A stretch of DNA of 64,000 nt, from NCBI RefSeq assembly GCF_001971785.1, contig NZ_CP019389.1, positions 2,119,001-2,183,000 of the forward strand, in the 5' to 3' direction. Origin of the DNA: Seonamhaeicola sp. S2-3. Lineage in GTDB: Bacteria > Bacteroidota > Bacteroidia > Flavobacteriales > Flavobacteriaceae. The notes beneath the pieces were generated by a model, which saw only the letters and a list, made by a program, of their open reading frames with translations, searched no databases and had not been told where the DNA came from. Shown piece after piece: positions 1 to 8,735 of this stretch. A program made the position numbers and the translations under genes. Position 1 is the stretch's first letter, and each line of letters opens with the position of its first letter.

Positions 1-906
<906 letters not shown>

Positions 907-1063
907 ATTGTACGCCTGTTTTTTTATAAGAGTAGAAATTATATTCATGTCATTTTTTTCAATATGTTAAAATATTTGCGCAAGTAGCGCGGTTGATAGT
1001 TGATAGTTATTAGTTGGAAAAAGATACAACAACTAAAAACTACAAATTAACAACCAACAGTTT

Positions 1064-1169
1064 AAGGTGGTTATAGCAATGGGGCTCACCTCTTACCATT
1101 CCGAACAGAGAAGTTAAGCCCATTAGCGCCGATGGTACTACGTTTGTGGGAGAGTAGGTCATCGCCTTT
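1064..1169 (+). rRNA. 5S ribosomal RNA
   Basis: The segment has the typical Bacteroidota 5S pattern: a start of AAGGTGGTTATAGCAATGGG, the core CATTCCGAACAGAGAAGTTAAGC (positions 1097-1119), and an end GGTCATCGCCTT that pairs with the 5' AAGGTGG. It lies about 160 bp after the 23S gene, as in an ordinary rrn operon. The ends are accurate to a few bases. Confidence 0.95.
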
Positions 1170-1174
1170 TTTTG

Positions 1175-1209
1175 AAACCCTTCATATTATTATGAAGGGT
1201 TTTTTTTTG
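1175..1209 (+). terminator. Rho-independent terminator of the rRNA operon
   Basis: An 11-bp inverted repeat (AACCCTTCATA / TATGAAGGGTT, 4-nt loop) is followed by a run of T, six bases after the 5S 3' end. This is the expected end of the rrn transcript. Confidence 0.9.
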
Positions 1210-1282
1210 TTTTTACCTCAAATTAGTATACTAAAAAGAGCCTATTTTATTATCTTGATGCTTCATCTGTAAATGATTTCTG

Positions 1283-1312
1283 AAAATGACGGATCAAGTC
1301 CAAAATCTGGGT
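1283..1312. repeat. Left target duplication (1283-1290) and left terminal inverted repeat (1291-1312)
   Basis: The 8-mer AAAATGAC directly precedes the inverted repeat, which starts GGATCAAGTCCAAAA and matches the repeat at 2728-2749 in inverse orientation at 17 of 22 positions. The identical 8-mer recurs at 2750-2757 in the same orientation. Confidence 0.9.
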
Positions 1313-1322
1313 TTTTACCATT

Positions 1323-2258
1323 TTAAGAATATAATTTAATCAAGCGATATAAGAAGTATTCCGTATTCCTGACTCCCCTAAATTGAGATCTAAAAGCCTT
1401 TACTTTGGCATTAAAGGATTCAGCTGAAGCATTAGTACTTCTGTTTATAAAATAGTTGAGTACAGAGCGGTAATTTAAAGTAATACTATTGGCTACCGTT
1501 TGGAAGCTCTTAAATCCTGACTCCTCTACATCTTTGTACCAGTGGGCTAGTTTGGTGTAAGCTACTTTAATATCTATGGCTTGGTTAAAAATATTCCTCA
1601 AGCCTTGAACAAGTCCATAAGCTTTCTTTAATTCTGGGTATTCATTAAACAATATCTGTCCCCTCTCTTTCTGATTTGGAGTCCATTTATCTGGGGATTT
1701 ATACAGTAGATATCTACTCCTGGCCAGGAGTTGTTTTGAGCTATCACCATTAGAAAAAGTTACAGGTTTAAATTCTTTGTCGGCAGCTCTAGATAGCTTT
1801 ATCTGTTCATTTTCTTGATCCAAAGCTTCCCATCGGTATTTGATACGAAGATCTTGGAGCGCCTCTATTGCCAGCTTCTGTACATGGAACCTGTCTGTTA
1901 CTTGGATGGCTTTCGGGAAACATTTAGTGGAGATTGTTTTCATAGAGTTAGCCATGTCTAAGGTAATCTCTTTCACTTTAGCACGCTTTTTTGCTGGGAT
2001 CTTCAAGAGTTGTTCGATAATAGGCTCCACTTTAGTTCCGTGGAATATCCCAACTAAAGCCCCTTTCTTTCCTTTGGCCTTCTTATTGGTAATGATGGTA
2101 TAGAGCTCTCCCTTGGACAGCGCTGTCTCATCAATGGATAAATAAGAACCTAAGTTTTCAGGGAAAACAAGCCACTGTTTAGCATGACTCTTATGCTCCC
2201 ATTGCTTAAAATCACTTAAGTGATCCTTATAATGTCTTTGAAGCCTTTTTCCGGACAT
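1323..2258 (-). CDS. ISL3-like transposase, catalytic part (second ORF)
   Basis: This 311-residue protein is the DDE catalytic part of an ISL3-type transposase. It has the block LSIDETALSKGELYTI with the first catalytic Asp, then ITLDMANSMK with the second and FPKAIQVTDRFHVQKL around the usual DRFH region. NRSTNASAESFNAKVKA with the acidic residue lies near the C-terminus. The frame stays open upstream of the Met at 2258 to about position 2311, encoding a helix-turn-helix-like piece (SSQQLGRQYGMSGKRLQ). The natural product is therefore probably a fusion with the preceding ORF, made by frameshifting. The group may be the one labelled ISAon1 in databases, which is from memory and unverified. 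Confidence 0.9.
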   Translation of the reverse strand: MSGKRLQRHYKDHLSDFKQWEHKSHAKQWLVFPENLGSYLSIDETALSKGELYTIITNKKAKGKKGALVGIFHGTKVEPIIEQLLKIPAKKRAKVKEITLDMANSMKTISTKCFPKAIQVTDRFHVQKLAIEALQDLRIKYRWEALDQENEQIKLSRAADKEFKPVTFSNGDSSKQLLARSRYLLYKSPDKWTPNQKERGQILFNEYPELKKAYGLVQGLRNIFNQAIDIKVAYTKLAHWYKDVEESGFKSFQTVANSITLNYRSVLNYFINRSTNASAESFNAKVKAFRSQFRGVRNTEYFLYRLIKLYS

Positions 2259-2301
2259 ACCATACTGGCGCCCAAGTTGTTGGCTGCTCAGAGCAGTATT
2301 A

Positions 2302-2688
2302 TCAGTCGATTTCTTTTAAAAAAGCAGCAAACTCTTTTGATATTCGAGTTCCCTGTGCAATAAATTCATCCCATTCACGACTTACTTTAATCCTCTTTTT
2401 ATCAAGTAGAACGTCCCAACGCCTTCGTTTAAGATTTAATGATAGTAGATTGTCTCGAACGGGATAATCCTCGATTATTCGAGGCTCCATGAAGCCACTG
2501 GCTTTATACTTGCAATCCTTGTACTTAGATGGTATTTGTTTTTTCTCCTCCAAATATATCGTTAGACGGTTCTCATATAAAACATGCTTTATAGGCTTCT
2601 TATCGAATCCAACAATATCAAAATACTCTAATATTCCTTCTGGTAATATTAAACTTAACAAGGATAACTCAGTGTCTTTATTCATCAA
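2302..2688 (-). CDS. ISL3-like transposase, N-terminal part (first ORF)
   Basis: This 128-residue N-terminal transposase segment contains short motifs such as IPSKYKDCKYKASGF and EPRIIEDYPVRD that resemble the zinc-ribbon and DNA-binding start of ISL3 transposases, although only one clear Cys remains in the usual cluster. It ends at TGA (2302-2304), just after a run of six T and four A on the coding strand. The next ORF is in the +1 (equivalently -2) frame, so joining the two needs ribosomal or transcriptional slippage at that run. Confidence 0.85.
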   Translation of the reverse strand: MMNKDTELSLLSLILPEGILEYFDIVGFDKKPIKHVLYENRLTIYLEEKKQIPSKYKDCKYKASGFMEPRIIEDYPVRDNLLSLNLKRRRWDVLLDKKRIKVSREWDEFIAQGTRISKEFAAFLKEID

Positions 2689-2727
2689 TATAATTTAAAG
2701 TACAAAGAAAATTATTTTTCTCTTTAG

Positions 2728-2757
2728 ACCCAACTTTTGAGATTGATCCAAAATGAC
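2728..2757. repeat. Right terminal inverted repeat (2728-2749) and right target duplication (2750-2757)
   Basis: The inverted repeat reads GGATCAATCTCAAAAGTTGG on the minus strand from 2749 inward. The outer 8 bp, AAAATGAC, are identical to 1283-1290. Confidence 0.9.
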
Positions 2758-2924
2758 TTTAATTCAAATTCGTTTGAAATATAGTAAGCCCTATTCCCAA
2801 TCCCAAAGATAAATCACATGTCGAAAAGCATTTTTTATTGACCATAACGCACTTTTTGTTGATAATCTTTGAATACCACAACTAGAATCGGCATTTTTGT
2901 TTTTTGCTAATTAGTTCAATCTAA

Positions 2925-4049
2925 ATGTATCTTAGCAGTATGAATAAAACAATCTTAAATAAACAGCCTTCTAGTTTTTTTGAGACAATTTTTATCTTTT
3001 TATTTTGGTTACTGCTATTTATTTTACCCTTATTTTACCAATGGATTAACAGCAATTTTATACGTTGGAATGTAATTTTTAACATTTGGATTGATTACCT
3101 TCCATTATTGATTATATTTTGTGTTAACAGATTTGTATTAACGCCATTTTTATTATTTAAAAATAAAAAGTTTCTCTATCTATTATCTGTAACTATTGTC
3201 ATTGGACTCACTGTAATGGGGTCAATTTTTATTCGTAAAGAATTTCGTTCTCAAAATACAAACCCGCAACAAAAACAAACAAGACTTCAATTTCCTAATT
3301 CTAAAAAAGCCATTAAACCACTAAGAAACTTAGAAAGACAAACAGGTGCTAAAACCTATCCGCCCTATGTAAATTTAATATTATTATCCATTTTATTGGT
3401 TGGTTTTGATACAGGAATGAGAACCTCTGTAAAATGGGCGGAAACTCAAAAACAAAAAGCAGAAGTAGAAAAAGAAAACGTTAAAAATGAACTTGCCTTT
3501 TTACGCAATCAGGTGAGTCCTCATTTTTTAATGAATACGCTTAATAATATTCATGCCTTAGTTGATTTTGACTCTAAAGAAGCTAAATGTTCTATTGGAA
3601 AACTATCGGTTTTAATGCGCCATTTATTATATGAATCTAGCAGCAAACCTATAGCCTTAAGCAAAGAAATTAAGTTTGTTGAGAGTTATGTAGAGCTTAT
3701 GAAGTTGCGCTTTCATGAAGACGTGGAGATTAAATTAAACTTGCCTAAAGCCCCTCCTGATATTTTTATTCCAACGCTTTTGTTTACGAATATTTTGGAG
3801 AATGCCTTTAAATACGGCATAAGTTATGAGCAGAAATCGTTTGTACATATCGACCTATACATTCATGAAAATGAACTTGAATTTACCATTAAAAACAGTG
3901 TGCACGAAAAATTAAGAACTGTTGAAAAAACAGGGATAGGTATTGAAAACACCGAAAAACGTTTAAGCTTGCTATATCATGATAACTACGTATTTACACA
4001 TACAGAACATGAAAATGTATATATTGCGACTATAAAAATACCTATATGA
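2925..4049 (+). CDS. LytS-type membrane sensor histidine kinase
   Basis: This 374-residue kinase begins with about four membrane segments (near residues 17-37, 46-75, 82-103 and 150-165) and a short coiled linker (residues 170-195). The His_kinase domain follows, with FLRNQVSPHFLMNTLNNIHA carrying the phospho-acceptor His, and then a HATPase domain with the N box NILENAFKYG and a G box GIGIENTEKRL. The family reads NPHFLFN where this protein has SPHFLMN. Its stop overlaps the start of the response regulator gene (4046), a standard coupled pair. An ATG at 2940 is an alternative start. Its input signal is unknown, and its partner is disrupted. Confidence 0.92.
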   Translation: MYLSSMNKTILNKQPSSFFETIFIFLFWLLLFILPLFYQWINSNFIRWNVIFNIWIDYLPLLIIFCVNRFVLTPFLLFKNKKFLYLLSVTIVIGLTVMGSIFIRKEFRSQNTNPQQKQTRLQFPNSKKAIKPLRNLERQTGAKTYPPYVNLILLSILLVGFDTGMRTSVKWAETQKQKAEVEKENVKNELAFLRNQVSPHFLMNTLNNIHALVDFDSKEAKCSIGKLSVLMRHLLYESSSKPIALSKEIKFVESYVELMKLRFHEDVEIKLNLPKAPPDIFIPTLLFTNILENAFKYGISYEQKSFVHIDLYIHENELEFTIKNSVHEKLRTVEKTGIGIENTEKRLSLLYHDNYVFTHTEHENVYIATIKIPI

Positions 4050-4762
4050 TTACTTGCATAGCTGTAGACGACGAACCTTTGGCACTCCGACAAATTGTGT
4101 CTTACATAGAGCAAACGCCTTTTCTGCAACTCAAAGGACAATTTACCAATGCATTAGAAGTTACTGGTTTTTTAAAAGAAAATCCTGTCGATTTACTTTT
4201 TCTTGATATTCATATGTCCGATTTAAACGGAATGGAATTGGCTAAAACCTTAGAGCATCCTCCAAGAATAATTTTTACTACGGCTTATAGTGAATATGCT
4301 GTTGAAGGCTATAAAGTAAATGCCGTTGATTATTTGTTGAAACCTATTGAATATGTCGATTTTTTAACGGCTGCCAATAAAGCGGCAGAAGCCATAAATA
4401 AAGAGCAGCAATTGATGCCCGAACTTAAAAAAAGAGATGATTTTTTATTTATAAAATCGGGATAACAACATATTCGAATCCATTTTAATGACATAAAATA
4501 TCTTGAAGCACAAAAAGAATATGTCGCTATACATGTAATGCAAGGTGAGCCTGTAAAAACCTTAGCACGTCTTAAAAATATTGAAGACATCTTACCAAAA
4601 GAGCATTTTATGCGTATTCATCGCTCTTTTATTGTAAATCTTAACCATATTGTTACCGTAGAGCGCAATAGGATCATTTACGGCCCAAAAGATTCTATTG
4701 TAGTGAGCGATACCTATCAGGACGCTTTCAAGGCTTTTTTGAGCTCCCATTTCTTCAACTAA
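4046..4762 (+). pseudogene. LytTR response regulator interrupted by an in-frame TAA
   Basis: The receiver domain is intact (DDE at residues 8-10, phospho-acceptor in LLFLDIHMSD, Lys in YLLKPIEY). The TAA at 4463-4465 stops translation at 139 residues, right at the start of the LytTR DNA-binding domain. The same frame continues without interruption to 4762 and encodes the rest of LytTR (FNDIKYLEAQKEYVAIHV, then HFMRIHRSFIVNLNHI). Without the stop the protein would be 238 residues, normal for the family. A restart at the ATG 4538 would lack the first LytTR strands. One base change (TAA to TAC or TAT, Tyr) restores it. This is either a real nonsense mutation or a sequencing error. Confidence 0.88.
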
Positions 4763-4853
4763 AATTTCATTGATAGAAAGTTGCTTTCTATTGATTGTGT
4801 TCTTTTTTTAATGTTTAAATATAGACCTTTGGTATAGGTTAAATTTAAAGATT

Positions 4854-6041
4854 ATGAAAAAGCATATAAAAAGCGGAGTTGCAGCACTAAGTATCTGCCT
4901 GTCTATGGGCTATTCTGCCGTTGCACAAATAAGCTATCCTATTGTTGATACTGGCGTTACAGCGTTTTATAGTAATAATAGTGAAATTTCAGAGCCTCAT
5001 GAAGGCGATGCTTTTTACGGACAAGATGCCAACTACAATGGTAATCAGCCTTCATATACCGATAATGGTGATGGTACCGTAACAGATAACGTTACCGGCT
5101 TAATGTGGGAACAAGATATGGGGAGCAAAATGACTTTGGAAGAAGCCGTAAAAAAAGCAAATAATTCTACATTAGGAGGCTATAACGACTGGAGGGTACC
5201 CACCATCAAAGAGTTGTATTCTCTAATTCAGTTTACAGGTCAAGTTAAAGGAGCAAAATCTAACAAGCTATTTATTGATACCGATTATTTTAATCAACCT
5301 ATAGGCAACACTAAAATAGGAGAACGTGAAATTGACGCACAAACATGGGCGTCAACAGTGTATGTTGGAAAAACCATGAGAAATGATGCAACCATATTCG
5401 GAGTTAATTTTATTGACGGCCGTATCAAAGGCTATCCTAAAATCAATAAAAGAAAACGAAAACCAAATACCATGTATTTCCGATTAGTACGAGGAAACCC
5501 AGCGTATGGAAAAAACAATTTTATCGACAATGGCGATGGTACGGTAAGCGACTATGCTACAGGGCTCATGTGGCAAAAGGCCGATGATGGTGTGGCACGT
5601 GATTGGGAAGCTGCTTTGGCGTATTCAGAACATTTGGAACTTGCCGGATATTCCGATTGGCGTTTGCCTAATGCCAAGGAACTCCAAAGTATAGTCGATT
5701 ATTCCAGATCGCCACAAACTACCCATTCACCGGCTATAGATCCTGTTTTTTCTACGACTGAAATTAAAGATCCGGAAGGGAATGGCGGACAATATCCGTT
5801 CTTCTGGACCAGTACAACACATTTAGATGGTGTAAACCCAGCTTCTGGAGCAGTTTATATTGCTTTTGGCGAAGGACAAGGGAAAATGAGAAACCAGTTG
5901 ATGGATGTGCATGGGGCAGGATGTCAAAGAAGTGACCCCAAGAGTGGAAATAAAAATCAATACCCTAAATATTTTGGTCCACAAGGTGATGTTCGTTATG
6001 TGTACAATTATGTACGAAGTGTACGGACCATAAAAATGTAA
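4854..6041 (+). CDS. Secreted protein with two DUF1566 (Lcl-type) domains
   Basis: This 395-residue exported protein has a signal peptide of about 25 residues ending AVAQ. Two copies of the DUF1566/Lcl C-terminal fold follow. Each starts with a repeat of the form DNGDGTV(T/S)D..TGLMW (near residues 65 and 225), followed by a GGYNDWRVPTIKEL or AGYSDWRLPNAKEL segment. The family is common in cell-surface proteins of Bacteroidota and Proteobacteria but has no settled biochemical role. It lies 91 bp after the LytTR gene in the same direction, so it may be a target of that system (inference). Confidence 0.85.
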   Translation: MKKHIKSGVAALSICLSMGYSAVAQISYPIVDTGVTAFYSNNSEISEPHEGDAFYGQDANYNGNQPSYTDNGDGTVTDNVTGLMWEQDMGSKMTLEEAVKKANNSTLGGYNDWRVPTIKELYSLIQFTGQVKGAKSNKLFIDTDYFNQPIGNTKIGEREIDAQTWASTVYVGKTMRNDATIFGVNFIDGRIKGYPKINKRKRKPNTMYFRLVRGNPAYGKNNFIDNGDGTVSDYATGLMWQKADDGVARDWEAALAYSEHLELAGYSDWRLPNAKELQSIVDYSRSPQTTHSPAIDPVFSTTEIKDPEGNGGQYPFFWTSTTHLDGVNPASGAVYIAFGEGQGKMRNQLMDVHGAGCQRSDPKSGNKNQYPKYFGPQGDVRYVYNYVRSVRTIKM

Positions 6042-6600
6042 ATTGCAATATCTAGCCTTCTATGATTGGTTCATTAGTTATCCGATACCTTTTTAATGGA
6101 TTGCGTACTAGGTTCTGCTAAGAGCTTTTTTTATTGGATGTGGGTATATTAACGATTTTTCAAAGTGGTTCAATACATAGGCAATGAAGCATTTGTTTGT
6201 CTTTACATTATAATTTAAGATAAATATATTACCCGGATTGTAATTGCAATCGTATAGCAGTTCGCAAAAATAATACCTCAGTTTTTTATGGTAAGCAGCT
6301 TTTTTGAACTTATGGTTAAGCAGTTTTTTTATGCCTTTTCATCAATTGCAAATTCAATAAAAATCCCTGTAGGTTCGGCCATTCTATTTTATTTGGTTTA
6401 TAGCTTATGATTGTAATGTTTGCGAGTAAATATAATAATTTTTGCCACAGGCCTAAGGGAAGGAGATGTGATGTATTCATCGCTTTTGATTTCATAATAG
6501 ACGTATAATTAATTGCTTAATTTTTAGTTAACCTATTTCAGGAAAATTCAGATTTTTAGATAACACAAAAAACATTAAATTGCGTTATAAATAACATGAC
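6042..6600. other. Non-coding stretch between the DUF1566 gene and the AraC gene
   Basis: No credible gene is visible in these 559 bp. The only structure seen is a near-palindrome at 6236-6251 (GATTGTAATTGCAATC), which resembles the perfect palindrome at 16444-16459. The 3' part must hold the promoter of the AraC gene. Confidence 0.5.
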
Positions 6601-7497
6601 TTGGCCGATAATACTATAATAAAGCATACTATTCATGAGATTGCAGAAGCTTTAGGAGAGCCTCTACAATCTGGAGACTTTCATGTACATATTTCTCAAA
6701 ATAAATTTGAAAACATTCCTTTTACTTATCCATTTCGTATAGATAATTATGGTTTGTTAATTGTGCGTCAAGGAAAACTCAATATTCTCTTAAACTTAAT
6801 TTCATATACAATTCAGAAAAATGAAATTATAGCCTTAACACCTCAAACGGTATTTCATTTACAGGATTATTCAGAAGATTTAGAAATAGCAGCATTGAGC
6901 TTTACTGCAGATTTTATTTTTAAAAATTCGTATAAAATTGTTGAAATTGACGCGTTTAGTTTTTTGGTAAATTACCATATACCTAAATTGAAGTTATCAT
7001 CAAAAGATGTGAAATTATTTGTTAACCTTTTTCAAATAATTAAAGAAAAAAATAATGATAAAACGCTCTTTTGGAATGAAATAATCACCAACTCTTTTGG
7101 TGTTGTTATGTATTATTATACTGCAAAATTTAAAGAATCTTACCCTAACCTTGAAATAAAAAAAACAAGATATGAAGAGTTAACATTTCGTTTTTTAAAG
7201 TTGTTAAATGAAAACTTTAAAGAGGAACGTTCTGTTCAATTTTATGCAGATATTTTATGTGTTACTCCAGGTCATTTATCAAAAATTCTAAAAGAAGTAT
7301 CAGGCAAAACGGTTAGTCAATTAATCAATGAAATTGTAGTTATGGAAGCTAAAATAATGTTGGGTAATCATAAACTAACGATTGCTCAAATAGCTAATGA
7401 ATTACAATTTAGTGATCAATCTGCTTTTGGTAAATTTTTTAAAAAACATACAGGTATCTCTCCTTTAAATTATAGAAAATCTAATATTGAAAAATAG
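6601..7497 (+). CDS. AraC-family transcriptional regulator upstream of the RND efflux operon
   Basis: This 298-residue regulator has an N-terminal cupin-like sensor half (residues about 20-110) and a C-terminal AraC double helix-turn-helix (residues about 205-295). The latter includes VTPGHLSKILKEVSGKTVSQ and IAQIANELQFSDQSAFGKFF. The reading frame opens only after a TAA at 6592, so the start is TTG at 6601. An ATG at 6596 is out of frame by one. It precedes the efflux genes in the same direction by about 180 bp and probably controls them (inference). Confidence 0.85.
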   Translation: MADNTIIKHTIHEIAEALGEPLQSGDFHVHISQNKFENIPFTYPFRIDNYGLLIVRQGKLNILLNLISYTIQKNEIIALTPQTVFHLQDYSEDLEIAALSFTADFIFKNSYKIVEIDAFSFLVNYHIPKLKLSSKDVKLFVNLFQIIKEKNNDKTLFWNEIITNSFGVVMYYYTAKFKESYPNLEIKKTRYEELTFRFLKLLNENFKEERSVQFYADILCVTPGHLSKILKEVSGKTVSQLINEIVVMEAKIMLGNHKLTIAQIANELQFSDQSAFGKFFKKHTGISPLNYRKSNIEK

Positions 7498-7641
7498 TTT
7501 TTTCAAATGGATAATGAAAACTTAAAAATTATTGTATTTAAACCAAAAAATGATGTTTGATAATGGTTTTTAAGTTAAAAATGATTGTTTAGAACCAATT
7601 TAAGCTTTGTTTAAACCTGTTTTTTGCACAGATTTATAAAT

Positions 7642-7649
7642 AGTTTTGT
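7642..7649 (+). promoter_or_regulatory. Candidate -7 promoter element for the efflux operon
   Basis: TAGTTTTG fits the Bacteroidota -7 consensus TAnnTTTG and lies 30 bp before the adaptor ATG at 7679. A TTTG at 7624 is nearer than the usual -33 spacing, so the upstream box is uncertain. Confidence 0.45.
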
Positions 7650-7678
7650 AAAGAATTTATTTAAAATCTTTTCAAGCG

Positions 7679-8710
7679 ATGTTAAAAAAACAGATACTTT
7701 CCTTATTAGTACTATTACTTATTGTAAGTTGTAATAAATCTAACCAACAGAGTAATAATAACAGCTCTACAAAGCAAATAAAGGTAAGCGTTGTTGAAAT
7801 AGATAATAAAACAATTGGAGAGACTTTAACCTACAACGGAGCAATAGAACCAAAGGTTTCAACACCTATTAGTTTTCTACTTCCTGGAACTGTTAACTCC
7901 ATTTATGTTGAAGAGGGAGATTGGGTAAAGAAAGGGCAAATACTTGCCAAAATAGATGATATATCTCAACAAAATGCGTACAAAGGAACTCTTGCAGCCT
8001 TAAATCAAGCAAAGGATGCTTTTGATAGATTAAAATCTGTTTACGATAAAGGAAGTTTGCCTGAAATACAAATGCAGGAAGTAACCTCACAATTAGAGCA
8101 AGCTAAATCTGCCAACAGCATTGCGTATCAAAATTTACTTAACTGCACTTTAAAGGCGCCAAGTTCGGGCTTTATTGGCTCTAGAAATGTAGAGGTTGGC
8201 TCAAGTTCAATACCCGGAAGTCCCGTTTTTAATTTAGTTTCACTAAATGAGGTGTATGTTAAAATTGCGGTTCCTGAAAACGAAATCAATCAACTAAAAA
8301 AAGAACAAAAAGTAGCGGTTGTTATACCAGCCATAGGCAATAAAGAATTTTTTGGATACATAGAGAAAATAGGTGTAATAGCCAATATGTTAACAAAAAC
8401 ATACGAAGTAAAAATTCTTCTAAAAAACCCTGATTTGATTATCAAATCTGGTATGGCATGTGATGTTACTATAAAAACAAATCCTCATAACGGTAAAATA
8501 ACAATTCCCTATCGTTCAGTCTTAAAAGAAGAAAACGGCAGACCCTATGTTTTCAAAGTATTAAAAGATAAAACAGTTTCTAAAATCTATGTAGAATTAG
8601 GTGCTTTTATTAACAATAACATAGAAATATTATCAGGTTTAGAAAAAGGAGATGTGATAATTACAGATGGTCAACACAAGCTTTCTGAAAATGATATAGT
8701 GATATTTTAA
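7679..8710 (+). CDS. RND efflux periplasmic adaptor (membrane fusion protein), lipoprotein
   Basis: This 343-residue adaptor links an inner-membrane RND pump to an outer-membrane channel. It has a lipoprotein signal (LLIVSC, acyl Cys at residue 18), followed by a biotinyl-lipoyl half (GTVNSIYVEEGDWVKKGQIL) and a short coiled hairpin (residues about 95-145). The second lipoyl half contains APSSGFIGSRNVEVGS, and a beta-barrel and membrane-proximal domain close the protein. The pump gene begins 25 bp downstream and the channel gene follows, forming one operon. Confidence 0.93.
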   Translation: MLKKQILSLLVLLLIVSCNKSNQQSNNNSSTKQIKVSVVEIDNKTIGETLTYNGAIEPKVSTPISFLLPGTVNSIYVEEGDWVKKGQILAKIDDISQQNAYKGTLAALNQAKDAFDRLKSVYDKGSLPEIQMQEVTSQLEQAKSANSIAYQNLLNCTLKAPSSGFIGSRNVEVGSSSIPGSPVFNLVSLNEVYVKIAVPENEINQLKKEQKVAVVIPAIGNKEFFGYIEKIGVIANMLTKTYEVKILLKNPDLIIKSGMACDVTIKTNPHNGKITIPYRSVLKEENGRPYVFKVLKDKTVSKIYVELGAFINNNIEILSGLEKGDVIITDGQHKLSENDIVIF

Positions 8711-8735
8711 CTCATTATTATAATAGTAATTACTT

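Larger units (their letters stand above)
1291..2749 (-). mobile_element. Complete ISL3-like insertion sequence, 1459 bp
   Basis: The boundaries are set by imperfect 22-bp terminal inverted repeats (1291-1312 and 2728-2749) and by a perfect 8-bp direct duplication AAAATGAC just outside (1283-1290, 2750-2757). Eight-bp duplications are characteristic of the ISL3 family, and the larger ORF inside is a DDE transposase of ISL3 type. Both ORFs read on the minus strand. The element sits between the rrn terminator and the sensor kinase gene. Perfect duplications suggest a recent insertion. Confidence 0.92.

Noticed and set aside
4463-4465. Stop codon in the response regulator as programmed readthrough or a non-standard amino acid.
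   Set aside because: The codon is TAA, for which neither selenocysteine nor pyrrolysine insertion applies, and no supporting structure is seen. A nonsense mutation or sequencing error is simpler.
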